Of a stretch of 64,000 nt of DNA, positions 33,396 to 45,900 are shown one piece after another. The stretch's first letter is position 1, and every line of letters starts with the position of its first letter. The position numbers and the translations under genes are program-made. The notes under the pieces are model-generated. The model ran no database searches. It saw only the letters and a program-made list of their open reading frames with translations, and had not been told where the DNA came from. Source of the stretch: Patiria pectinifera (taxonomy: Eukaryota > Echinodermata > Asteroidea > Valvatida > Asterinidae); assembly GCA_029964075.1 (NCBI GenBank), contig CM057148.1, forward strand, positions 30,745,916 through 30,809,915, written 5' to 3'.

Positions 33396-34439
33396 TATAT
33401 TTGACTGTTTTTTTTTTTCAATACAAAAGTTGAGGAAAATGCATTTCTCTCTTCCAAACCACCCTTTCACGAAAATGTTTGAACCCAACGCTGAAACACT
33501 GGCTCTTTGGAACAATACGCGCTATGCGCGCAACGCTAAACGCGCACACCAGCATGCATTTGCACACAAATACCGCGTCATGATCCTAATTAAACCGATG
33601 TCACACAGGGCCGGCAATTTTTCTCTTTGCAACGCTGAGGCAACTTTTGTTGACGCAACTTTCATGTCACACACGGTAATTTTGGGGGAACGTGCACGCA
33701 ATCAAAATTGCACGCACATCGGGCAATCAGGACAGGAGGGAGTAACTTAGTTTTAAAAAAACACGAACGCACCCACTTAATACCCACCTGTTTCTTGTCA
33801 CTGGGTGTGTCTCCACTGCCTTTTGATCTTTGCTTAGGTTTTGTTTCATCTGATATGTCACTAAAACCAGTAAATCCGTGCCAGGTAGTGGGAATTGGAC
33901 ATTCGGGGTTCAGGTTGGGAGTAGGGGAGGGGAGGGTGGCCACAGGGGTCGCTTTTTATGATACAAATGTACTTCATTATGCAAAATGGCACGCTTACAA
34001 TACATCGACATGGTGCATTTCAATATTTTGTGCTGTTCGTTCTCCGTTTTTCAATGATTACAAATAACCTTAATACCCAAATAACCATTTTTCATTTCTC
34101 ACCACACACAAAAAAATTTGAGAACAAAATTGAAGCCACTCTGGCAGCCCTATTGCTGATTTAAAATGGCAGTACAGAGAAAAACCATAAAATCAATTAA
34201 AATTCAATTTTACAGGCACTTTACAAAAAAAAATCCAAAGAAATTACATAAAAATGTAAAAATTTTACAATGGTGCAGATGAATTCCGGACTTTAATGAA
34301 TTTTCAACAACTATCTATTATATTTGAAAAACAATCACAACATAAATGTGTAAGTTTAGAAATGTGTTTCCTTAATCAGTTTTTAAAAACTTTGACCGTG
34401 ACTTAAAATTTCACAATATATGGAGTAACTATTATTATT
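33396..34439. other. No gene recognised
   Basis: Mixed sequence with poly-T and poly-A runs and short ORFs without family signature. A GGGAGGGGAGGG patch lies near 33920. Confidence 0.35.
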
Positions 34440-35470
34440 TAGGTAATGAACGTGATGTTATTTCACAAACTCATTTCAATCAGCCGAAACAGCTCGTGTT
34501 TGTTCACAACCACATGTCTTGTTCCTTCATCTCCTTCCTTTTCCAGTCATTGCCCACAGGGTTTGTACACGTATTTCATCCACCAGTGCGCTTTGGCACT
34601 TTCGTAAAGCCGATCAACTCGGTACATACTTCGACCACCTCCTAAGATGGTCCTAGAAGAATTCATCGGGTGTCGAGTTACGTCACATTAAAGGAGTTTT
34701 TTTCGCCATAGGTTTTGTACACAATTTTTTTTCAAACCATACAATTTGGTACTTTCATATTTCTGAATGACTTCAGACATGGCAGATACTTTAACCAGCA
34801 GCCGAAAATGGTCCCAGATGAGTTTAGTAACAATACCGTCATCATGTGTCACGTGACGTCATATTAAATGTGCATTCTCTTAATCCCTATAACTTTGGAA
34901 GTACACGTCTGATTAAGATTACGATTATCTGATTGGGTTGTAACTTGATTTGTCCCCATACCGGGATGTGTTATAGATGGAAAATGTGTTAAGTGATGTC
35001 ATCATGACGATATCATTTGTCATGTGACGTAACATTAAATCACTTGTCATGTAACGTCACTTTAATTGGGCACTTTTCTGAGCACTTTATTTAAAGAACT
35101 TAACTATAGCTCTTCAGATAAAGTCCTCAGAATCGAGCCTAACACTATAGGGTCGATTTGGTTGCAACGTAATCACATATCAAGTGACGTCATATTAATC
35201 ATAGACCACCACCTGCAGATGGCCCTGGATGATTTTCGACATCATGACGTCATTAGGTGTCAAGTAACGTCACATTAAAGGTGCATTTTTCAAAGCCTTA
35301 TATTTCTAAAGTACGAATCAGATTGTCTCGAAAGTGTGTAAGTACATAGACAGGAACTTGTTTTAGATAATAATGAAGTGACGTCATGATCATGCATCAC
35401 ATGTCATGTGACGTCACATTAAAGTGTGTTTTTTTTAAGTACTGTATCTGAAGAGCTAGGGTCGATTTTG
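34440..35470. repeat. Diverged tandem repeats around GTGACGTCACATTAAA
   Basis: The phrase (C)A(T/A)GT(G/A)ACGTCACATTAAA recurs at about 34676, 34851, 35020, 35048, 35176, 35263 and 35405. It is followed by T-rich stretches and phrases such as GGTTGTAACTTGAT and AAGAGCT. The spacing is roughly 90-180 bp and the copies are old. The core contains the palindrome TGACGTCA, a CRE-like site. Confidence 0.7.
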
Positions 35471-35479
35471 GTTGTAACT

Positions 35480-36659
35480 TGATATGTACCTAAACCAGGA
35501 TAAAAGTGCAAGTAACTTCATTTTGACAAAATCACACAAAATCACACAGCTGGTCATTGCAACAACGGTCATTTCTCCATTTAGAAGAAGTCTTGGAAAA
35601 GGATTGTGTTGTTGCCTCTGGCGTCTACTTGGTAGCCTCTTTCAAAGATGCAAGTTTCGGCTGGAGTTTTTATTTCGGCAGTCAGATATCAGGCGCCGTG
35701 AACAAAATGTAAAGGCGGAACTTGTTTTCAAATGTCAATAACTCAATATATGTTTACCCAATTGGACAGATTTGTTCGTTGTTAAGGGTAATGACTATAT
35801 TCTCCAAATTATGTATCAATAATTCCGATATTTTTATTTAAATGTCCGAATACTCGCTTAATTTGCATAAGTAACTTGTAAAGCCTAGAATAAAGTCAGC
35901 TTAAAATGGACGTATTTTCAATACCATAGCAACAATACCATAGCAACAAAAACATCAATAGTAAAACCACCATCGTCTACAATTTGAGTTCAGTGACAAC
36001 CGTACGTATGCAAAAGTAACTCGACAATTGTTTTAATTTAGGATCGCAGGTACAACGGGAAAAATTGTAGTATACACAAACATTGACATACATACACTAT
36101 GTAAATACAGTATCAGACACGGTAAGGCAGGCATTACCCTTAACTTCTGATACAATTCTTGTTTACGGTGTTGTGCACACATGTGTAATGCAATCTATGA
36201 TGTTGCTAGGAAGCACGTTCAAAGGTTCCTCATTTGCATCTGAATCGATAATCGTTGAATTTGTATGGACTTATAGTGTACATTTTCGTAAGTTATGTCA
36301 ATAAAATGACGGTTTATAGAGTTCCAGATAAATAATAATCAAGAAATATGGACACGTTGATTCAGGATAATTATTTTGGTCTGCTCGGTGCTTGGCAGAT
36401 TTTGCCTCATTTTTCCATATTCTTTGTTAATCTTTTGAAAGACTGAGCAGGAATGCGAGATACCATAAAATACTTAATAATAATGTCAGATGGGTGCAAT
36501 ATTGATGGGTGCGATACAGGATCAGACTCTACCTCATTTTTAGTCATTTATGCTCGAAACTACTTTGACCCATGACCTTCAAAAGAACGACCTTTAGTAG
36601 GCCGTGATTACGTTCAAACTAAACATGCTCGCACGAATAGCACGGATTTCTCCCCATGA
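35480..36659. other. No gene recognised
   Basis: AT-rich, with short ORFs only. ACCATAGCAACAA is duplicated at about 35920-35950. I see no supported exon. Confidence 0.35.
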
Positions 36660-39181
36660 ACTACTAGGTACGTTTCTTAATTGCCCCTAAGTACGTAACA
36701 TTTACGTCCATGCACGTTTGTTATCTTCTCAGTGATTGCCCAATTCCCTGTCACGTGGCATAGCTATACGTTACTTTTACGTTCGGGTTATGAATAGGAG
36801 GCGGGCACATTATAAAGAGCCTAATACCTTGAATGAATAACTTACGCCACGGCCTTTTCAATTCATTGGCCGGGGCACAGTGACACAACACAGACAATAG
36901 AAGGAAGGCCCACCGCTCCACCCTAATTCTATAGAAATATCTCACAGCGTTAAAGCAATGATAGTTTCGTTCGCACCTGTTGGTTTACCGCATTTGAAAA
37001 GCGCAGCATTTTGTTCAGGTATTGAACCCTCTACGCAGATAATGTCTATAATTATGTAAAACGTCAATCAACCAAAACAAACATGAAAATAGAATACACC
37101 ATTAAAAAAAAAACATTTTGGAATATACCTTTCAGAGGGAGAAATATTCAAAACGCATGTTTACCGATGACGGTTTTGATATCTTACATTGGTTTTTGGC
37201 TTGATAGATGCATGATCATTATGTAATACGTAGAGCACACAGGATCACCCCACCCGAAAACCGTAGGAGGGGGGGGGGGGCAATTAAAAAAACACAAATT
37301 CCAAAAGTAGTGGTTGTAAGGTAAATGTGTATTTTAAGACGCAGCTGTTTGGAATACTTAGCTTCATTATGTTGATACACAGGCCATATACAACGTTTTT
37401 TAAATAATCCAGGGATGAGTAACAAAATGCATAATTAATGTCAATCACAACGAAACGCCCACCACCGACTACTGTCGGACAAAAATACGAGTATGGGTGG
37501 ACTTGAAAATTTTACAAACCATACCATCATGTTTGTGTGCAACACCTTACATCAACAAGGGCCACAAAACAATACCCATGCAGGGGTGGATACAGCACCT
37601 GCCATACTCGTACTTGGGACATTTTGTTTACTTCATGAGCTATGCTCAAGTAAAAACGAAAAAGTACAAATTGCTGATGGTTTGGCATTTATGCAAATTA
37701 CACACTGTTCCCTTATTTGTTTTCTTCTCGATATTTGATATGTTATTATATGTGCTTGTCTGAGATCACGCTGTAAAAATCGGCAATTTTGCAATTTATT
37801 CCGGGTTTATTTTTTTTAATATGGCGGACATTTTTGCAATTTATGCAAATTGGGGAAAGTTCCACTGCGATGATGTTGGTAGACTTTTGATATTTTCGTA
37901 TATATTCTTGTCTGATATTACGTTGTTAATATAATTACTGATGCAGTTTGTTCTGGGTTTAATTTTTTTTTTCATAATATGACTGCACTATTATAACAAC
38001 CGACCACTATAATCTGCATTGTCTCAAATTTCACAAGGCTCAGTAGCGTATCCAGCGGGGGGCAGGGGGGCACTCTCACCTGGAGGATTTTTTGGACAAT
38101 TTTTTTTTTGGTCATCACTGATTTAAATAAATGTTTATAGAGTTTGTGTGACATCAATCCAACCAACGGAAACCCGCTCAACAACCATTACAATGCGCCG
38201 TGATAATGTCCATATAATGTGTAGTTCATAGGCGTAGCGAGCAGGGGGGGGGGGGGAGGGTTAAGGGGGTATTTACCCCCCTCCCCCAATATTTTGTAAA
38301 GAGTGACTTTTCCATTCAAATGCCCTTTTTTTTTTCAACGGACTTAACCCCCCCCCACCCGATAATTTGTAAAGAGTGCCCTTTTTTGCGAAGTGCCCTT
38401 TTTTTCTGAACAAGTGCCCATTTTTTTTTTAAAGAAGTGCCTTTAAAAAAAAGTGGTTCTCTTTTTTGTGTGGCATCTGCCGTTTTGGATGCCCAGAATT
38501 TCGCATTGTTTCGCCCTGAAAAACACCATATATTGGCCCTTTGTGTGCATAATTGTCGGTTTTGAACAGTGCCCTCATCGACAGATGGGACAAGCCCCCC
38601 CCCACGCTTTTTGATTTGATGGAGGCCAAGTGTCCGGAGAAAAAAAAAAAAAACCTGTCTATATTTCACAACGGATGTGCAAGTGCCCTTTTCAAAAAAA
38701 TTTACCCCCAATAAAAATGACCAATGGTCAGTGTCAGGGCAAGTGTTGGGAGAAAAAACAACATGTTGTGTCTACATTTCGGCGCGGATGTGCAGTTCCC
38801 CCCGCCCCCCCCAAACATAAAAAACTGGATACGCTGCTGCCTAAGCTTCCAGCTATCACGTGGAAAATCAACGTATGCCATGTGGACGCGATGTCTGGTC
38901 AACCATACCATCACGTCTCAGCCAAAAGGCATGCACGTCAATCACGAGTCGCTCAGTGAACTGGGATCATTATCATGTTAATGTCTTTAACGGTGCATAG
39001 CACAGCCAATCACAGGGAGGCCGCAAGCGTTGGGTTCGCTGCTCTCGCCCTACGTCCCAGATCAGTGCTGCCCATGGTGGCATACTCCGGCATAACCAAT
39101 CAGATCCACGGTTACAGCACTGAACGTAGCCTTAGGGTCATTTTAGGTTTTCGTTCGGGAATTAAGAAACGTACCTACTAG
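36660..39181. mobile_element. 2.5-kb non-autonomous DNA transposon with 16-22 bp TIRs
   Basis: GGTACGTTTCTTAATT at 36667-36682 is repeated as its perfect inverse at 39160-39175. With one mismatch the match extends outward through ACTA(C/G)TA. No clear target duplication was found. The interior codes for nothing recognisable and holds a second element at 38041-38839. Confidence 0.55.
38041..38839. mobile_element. Nested element with CAG(T/C)AGCGTATCCAG ends and poly-G/poly-C blocks
   Basis: CAGTAGCGTATCCAG (38041-38055) and CTGGATACGCTGCTG (38825-38839) are inverted with one mismatch. Between them lie G-runs, C-runs and repeated GTGCCCTTTTTT phrases. A second internal head, CATAGGCGTAGCGAGCAGGG, occurs near 38229. 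Target duplication unclear. Confidence 0.6.
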
Positions 39182-42100
39182 TATGTGGCTACAAAAAACA
39201 GTTGACCAATATAGCCATGTCTCCTAACCGGTTAAAAACTATCGGTTTTATTTGCTCGATAATTTCTGTGGAATTGTAGGGGCTTATATTATGTTTTTGG
39301 AAGACTATGGTAAATAGTCACTCATCTTGTAGGGGGAGTTGCTGCAGCTGCACTGTCAAATGTATAAATACAAATTTTCAAACTCGACGAAAGCTGTAGG
39401 TGGCTTGTTCATTTATGTCCGGCGGACTGATTTTCCGAAAACTAAAAATTCACGTTATTCGTTTACTGATACAATTTGAATCTTATTTTGAATAACCCTG
39501 TGCGTTTACCCGATTGCAATTTATTCCATTTGTAATTATTATACGAGTAATTATTATACAATATTTGCGGATTTATAGCAATGATCTATATATACATGCT
39601 TGTTACATTATAAACTTGAAATCACAAATTGTATTCAAAGAAATACGTTTTACACTAATAATGAGGAATCTTCCAAATTTGGTAGAGAAAAACATCTAAA
39701 GGATATTTGGCAAAGAAAATCTCATGCAGACAAGTGGGAATAGACAACAGTCACAAAATGGGGCGCAGCACAACGTGAGAGCATGCTGAATATGTAGGTA
39801 AGAAAAAGGAACAGGAGGGAAAGAGGGACACGTCAGGACAGACACGTGACAGATACGTATGACAAGTATGACAATTGTCAATGGCTTCACAGATGATTGG
39901 GTAACGAACACGAAAATGCATTAGACGAGTGGCATCGGGAAAGAGAAAACGGTCAATTTTGACATAAAATCGGGAGTAAAGGCAACAGTAAAACAACTGG
40001 CTACTCTTTCTGTGATTTGCTTCATATCTAACACAATAAATCATAGTTTCTCTTTTATTTTTGGTTTTAATAATACGCCTAAATCATTTTAGGTCTTTAC
40101 ATCATCGTGGAATAATGCTAACATAAGAGCTTCATCTTGCAGCAAACGCAATTTCTACTGGAGGATTTGTACGCAAAATAGCAGTCAAATCAAAAACAGA
40201 AAAATGACATGGAACCAACTATATGACAAACGTATGTGTTTTCAACAAATGATCAAGTAGCAGTGAACTGAAAGATCGCAAAACGTGGCCAGTTTTCAAA
40301 ACGTAGCCAATAATTTATTAACCTTTATGATACAAGACCGATAAAGTATGACCGATAACGGATGACCAATGAAGTAATAAAACAAAACACTGTGTAAAAT
40401 TGTATTTTAAACACCGAATACGTTATTGAATCTACCGTACTACGGCATTGTTACACAGTAAAGATAGAATGAGGGGAAAAAAAAACACCTCGTAAACAAA
40501 CTACATACTAATGCACTCCCATGTTAATGTATGTACCTCTGTCATTTCTGTTTTAGCCTCTGAAGAAGAACTTGCTAAGTTCGCAACGTCAGGCCACATT
40601 AATTTTTAGATTTATATATTTCAGGTCCATCCAGTCAGTAAGCAGTTTGCAGCAGTCTTACTTTTTTTCATGTTACGTACTAATGATTATGAGTAAATAG
40701 CAAGGCACATCGTGTATTTATAACTGTTATATAAAACTGACAAACAATGATGAGTGAATAGGCTTCATATGAAACGAAAGAAAAATTCAAAATTAGCTTC
40801 ATATAAGTAATGTGTTTTTTTTTCTCTCTTAGTGTATTTTAGTACCCTGTTGATTTATGTTCATCTGGATGCAAAGTCACAAACTAAGTGCTTCACTGTT
40901 ATCCGGTAAAACATCGAGAGTACAGAACTAAACTGGGTTTTGGGAGGTATAAACTACCAGCCGTCATGAAACTTAGTCACTGTGAGTTGTACTTTAGGTA
41001 TCTGTAATATTGTCTGCAGAGCATCCAGTAGGCCATTAGTTTTGGTAAGGTCCTATTTTCTCATGCTTGATAATTTGTTTAAACTAAAGGTGGCTTTATG
41101 TGAATATGTATTTTTTTTAATGTTGATTGTTTGTTATGTTTATTGTCGTGAATGCATGCTTAAACCAGTATGCTTGGATCCTTCGGAGAACTGTGGATTC
41201 CACTAAATCGGCCACCCAGTTTAATTTCAATAAACAATAAAAAGTATAGAACAAAATAAACTCTGTATATGCTAAAACTATGTGTTTTTGCGTAAATTGA
41301 TAGCAATACAATTAATCAGTATGAAGCAAAGAAACGAAATTGAACGACTCCAGATGCGGTTTTCCCGCGTTACTCCGGGTCAAAAATGTGACAATTATTT
41401 ACAGACCTTTGTATGTAAAACATTTAAAGCCATCTTTGCTGCCCTGCTTAAAATTAGTTGACAAATATGCAGCAAATTGGAAATTTTCAGTGGTTTAAAA
41501 TTAAGAATGTGTTTGTCATTGAACGTGTCATCTGCAAGCTTTTACGGTTGTTTACTTTATGTAAAATATTTCACGTTTACTACATGATTTAACCAATACC
41601 ATATCTCATTCATTTCCTCATATCCGTACATGTACCACCATTTTTAACTGCCCAATTCGCCCTAAATTCATCTCTAGCTCAAATATTTTGTGCTGATGTT
41701 ACAAGAGTTCTTGATTTTATTCTGTTGTTCGAAAATGTTACTGCGATATCTACTATCTGCACATCTTCTACCCATTCGGTACAAACATTGATTTTAAATT
41801 AATTGTTCCCTTATCACTAAATATTTCACTACCCCCTGTATTATATAAGAGTTTTAAATGTATAACTGATATACGTTTAATTTATAAATTAAATAAAATT
41901 TTAAAAACGCCAACATTAAAAAGAAACAAAAAAGAACCATCGTACAGGTAGTAATTATAAGTAAAGAAACTTTTATCTTCAGTCAGCGAAATATCAATTT
42001 AATTCTATGTTCCTGTGTACGAACGTCAGTTAGGACACGCCCCCGTCGACCTTTATAGATGTTGAACATGAGGACCTTCATTCTACCGTCTTCGGTTCCA

Positions 42101-42995
42101 CAAGTTTGGTTGTCTTATCATCTTTGCAAGCATCATCTTAGCAGGCAATAAGGTGCAAAGTGTATAATCGGATAGTTAGAACTGGCCTTTCCAAAGAGGT
42201 TTTATCATTACTGAAGGTGCCTTTTTACATTCCTATTGGGGAACTTTTCCACTGTAGGTCTTTGATGACTTTCCACGTGCTCTCTTGCACCCGAAATGTG
42301 ATCTAGGCTAATGTCAAATTAAACATCGATGTTTGGACGTTTCACATTTATCTGAATGAAACATTGAGATCATTTTTAACTTGAAACTTTCAAATCGAAC
42401 GAATTTTACATTTGATATGGCAAACGCCAAGGTACCCGTTAACATTTCAGTGAGATATTTCAAAATATTCCCTCTTGTTTTGGTCCAAAAAGTGCAATGG
42501 TTTTTAACTTGACACTGTGATTAATTCAAGAGATCAGACGATGTTCAGATACGGTTTACCCAACCAATACTATGGTTGGCTAACCAATGAATGAAGCTCT
42601 AATACTGGTATTGGTATTCTCAAAAGTTAGCTCAGGGTATACTTGGGCAGATAAGATGAACATTTTGGGGAATTGTGCCTATGATAAGCATGGCATTTGG
42701 CACACATTCAGAGTATGTCCTTAGAAAGATATTTGGCTCTAGGGCCATCGCAGATTTGTCCTGTAAAAAAAATATAGATAGAATAACAAGTAATGGTTGT
42801 TATTTTTAAAATGATTGCAATTGCTTGTTATTTTACCTGGGAGAACTCACGAGATTACAAATAGTTAGTCTCCCCTCCTCCAAAAAAAATACAGTTTTAG
42901 TTTGAGAGATGACTTGTTAAAACAATCGATATGAACATTGAAAATGCCTCAATAACTATCCGTCGGTACAGGGATGAAAAAAAAGGTTAGGTTTA
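39182..42995. other. Intergenic stretch downstream of the membrane-protein gene, no gene seen
   Basis: AT-rich, with short ORFs lacking domain or membrane patterns. The minus-strand side next to 42996 has AATAAATAATAAA right after the stop, a likely polyadenylation region for the neighbouring gene. Confidence 0.4.
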
Positions 42996-45900
42996 TTATT
43001 TATTTTTCGAAGAGCTTGACATATCAATTTCAGTCCGAATGTGTTTGTATATATAGATCACAGAACAGCATACACAACTCCTCACTGCAAGATTAGCGAT
43101 GCTGACAGCAATGATGAACGCTGGGACGACCTCATCGGGGAAACCTTGCCAGTTCAGTCCAGTCTGTTAAAAGGAAATTTATAATTACCAGACTAGTTGA
43201 AATATTTTACAAGAACGTTTTCCACGTCTTTACTTTTACCACAATTGAAAATTACGAACTAATTGCAGCCGTTAAGAATCTACAATATAAACCACTGGAA
43301 CAAATTTCATTGGCAGGTTGTAGTAAAAGAGGAGAGATTTGTTACAAATTATATAAGTCATACTCACATCAGTCAGGTATTTTTTGATGTAGGCCAATTC
43401 AGCCAAACTTGCCAACGAGATGACAAACACCAGCAGCTTCCATTTGTTGTATAACTGAAAAATAAAACAACACCATTTTCATTAACCCTGATACACTCCT
43501 CATACCTCAATAATTTATTTCTATTTATTCAAGTAAGATTCTTTCATTTGTTTTTGTTTTTTCATGGATATTTAAATATTAAAGAATACTTACGAACAAG
43601 AAGCCAAAGACACACATGCTCGTAGAATATATAACTCCTAAAACTAGATGTACAATTTCTGCAGTTGCCAATACTGTCTTTTCAATCTTCAGGACAAGTA
43701 CCACGAACGTCAGTTACCGAAAAAGTGAGCAAACATGAGCCCATTTAGAATAGTAGGCACAGTTAACTTACCCATTAAGTATGTACTAAACATTAAACAC
43801 TAAAACCAAACATTAAGTAAACAGAAAAATCAAGCTTGCCATAACATATCACACTTTTCACAGATCAGACCATACCTAACTTGACAGATCAGAGAAAACT
43901 GTACGGACTGGATCAATCCATATAGCATTAAAATAAAGGTAAGCATTAAAGTGAGTTTCGTGATTAAGTTGTATCTTTGCAATATGTTTCAAACGCTAAC
44001 CCATACTAACAACACCTGCATAAATCCCCGTCATGTGATTGATAGGCCGTTGATCAAGTGTCATTGAATTATTCGTTCCAACACACGGCCGCAGATGACG
44101 AGGATTTACTCCGGTGGTGCATAAAACGAATCATTATTTTTTTATTTTTTTTTACATTCGTGCAATAGAAAGAATAAGTTAATTCGGTGGATTTTTCCAT
44201 TTTGCACTCGGCTTTGTCTCGTGGAATGGAACATTAGTTCAATCGCCTCATGAAATTATTCTCACTATTACACTCATAATTGTTCGTTATTTGTATACTA
44301 ACCTCCAGATGAAGATTCAACAACAGCAAACACATCACGAATAGATGTTTCACGTTCTCATCTAGAAATACATGACATTCAAAACATAAAACAAATACTT
44401 TTATACTAAATGTCACTAGAAGCTGGTATTTGTGTATTTTTTTGACCAATTTGTACGTGCTATCAAGTTGGAACCGTCGAAAATCATGTACAGAACTCAA
44501 TGGTAGGTTTCCATTCCTCTTCTATTTAAGAAATGGCATCCAGATAATTTTTTCTTTGAGCCCGATGAGAATCCATCCAGTAACTTTTGGCCGAGGGAAT
44601 GCCAATCTATCAAGTAACTTTGTGCATTTCACTAACATTTAATAAAATATTTCCTTTACGACGCATCAGTAGCAAAGCTATTTTTTCAGTAAGGAACACT
44701 CGCAGTCTTCGGTAGGTTCTTACGGACCAATACCAAGTCGTCCGCAGACGAGCGATTCGCCGCGCCTGCCAGTCACTTCGGTCCTCCATTCATTCTCTGA
44801 AACCTTTGCTTTTCAAAATCTTATCGAACAATTTCCAGAGTGCCAAAGGGATATGGTAAATCGAAATTAATTTACAGTGAATGATATTATACAGGCACGG
44901 TATGATCGCAGACGCTGAAGAAAAGTCCCTGCTAACCATAACACGCACTTGGATCTACGAGTTACCTTGATTGTGTGTTTCTGCTCCCCACGGAAATATC
45001 ATTGTTCTTGCCTGCCAGTACTTTCTGAACAAGTATGGGACAAACAAAACCTCCACAACGCCAGCGGTTGCACCCAAAACTGCCTGCAAATGAAAGAAAA
45101 TCACTAAATTAGGAGGTGTACCTCAGAAAGGCAACACTTGTAGATGTCTCTAACAAATTGTCTTTAAGAATAATGCGAACATGACTAATACAGGAACCCA
45201 ACTTTATTTCTTGACAAAATATTAATGACTCGGTTTTAAGTTGAACAATTTTCAAATTGACTGGAACTGGGTTTGAACCTGCAACTTCCTCAATGTCGAA
45301 TCAGCGCTCTACATACTATACCTTTTTGTCAATGTGTTTGTCCAAAGGCGGTATTATTAAACCTGTATTATGCAATGTAGCCTGGGATTACGTATAAAGT
45401 CACGTTTCAATTCAATTCATCTCAACATTTATTTCAAGGTGATCGGTGATCGGACCACGCGGTAGAGTGTTGGACAGCTCGCACCAGATGGACGTCTTGT
45501 TGATCACGCTGCCTCACAATCACGTAGTCGATTAGATGCCAATTGTCACAATAAAACCACCCTTTTCTTGTATCTGTGACTATTTAATAGGTAGTGTGAA
45601 TAATTCTTTTTTTTTTTTACCCTTGTACAGCTATGCATGAGCGGATCAGAGTCCCAACCTAGCCAGCCGTGGTTGACTGACAAGGTAACAATAAGAAAAC
45701 ATTCCACACACAATACCTCTAGGAGCATCTTCCACGTACCCACACACACACCAATGCACACACACACACATCCCTGGTATCTCCACTCTGGTAAGGTAGA
45801 TATGGTGCATATTCATGAGCTTTGGTTTAAATAAGAATGGGAATGAAGTTAAGTTTAAACGAGTGTGAGGAAATGAGATGGTTATTAGTGGAAAGTTAGT

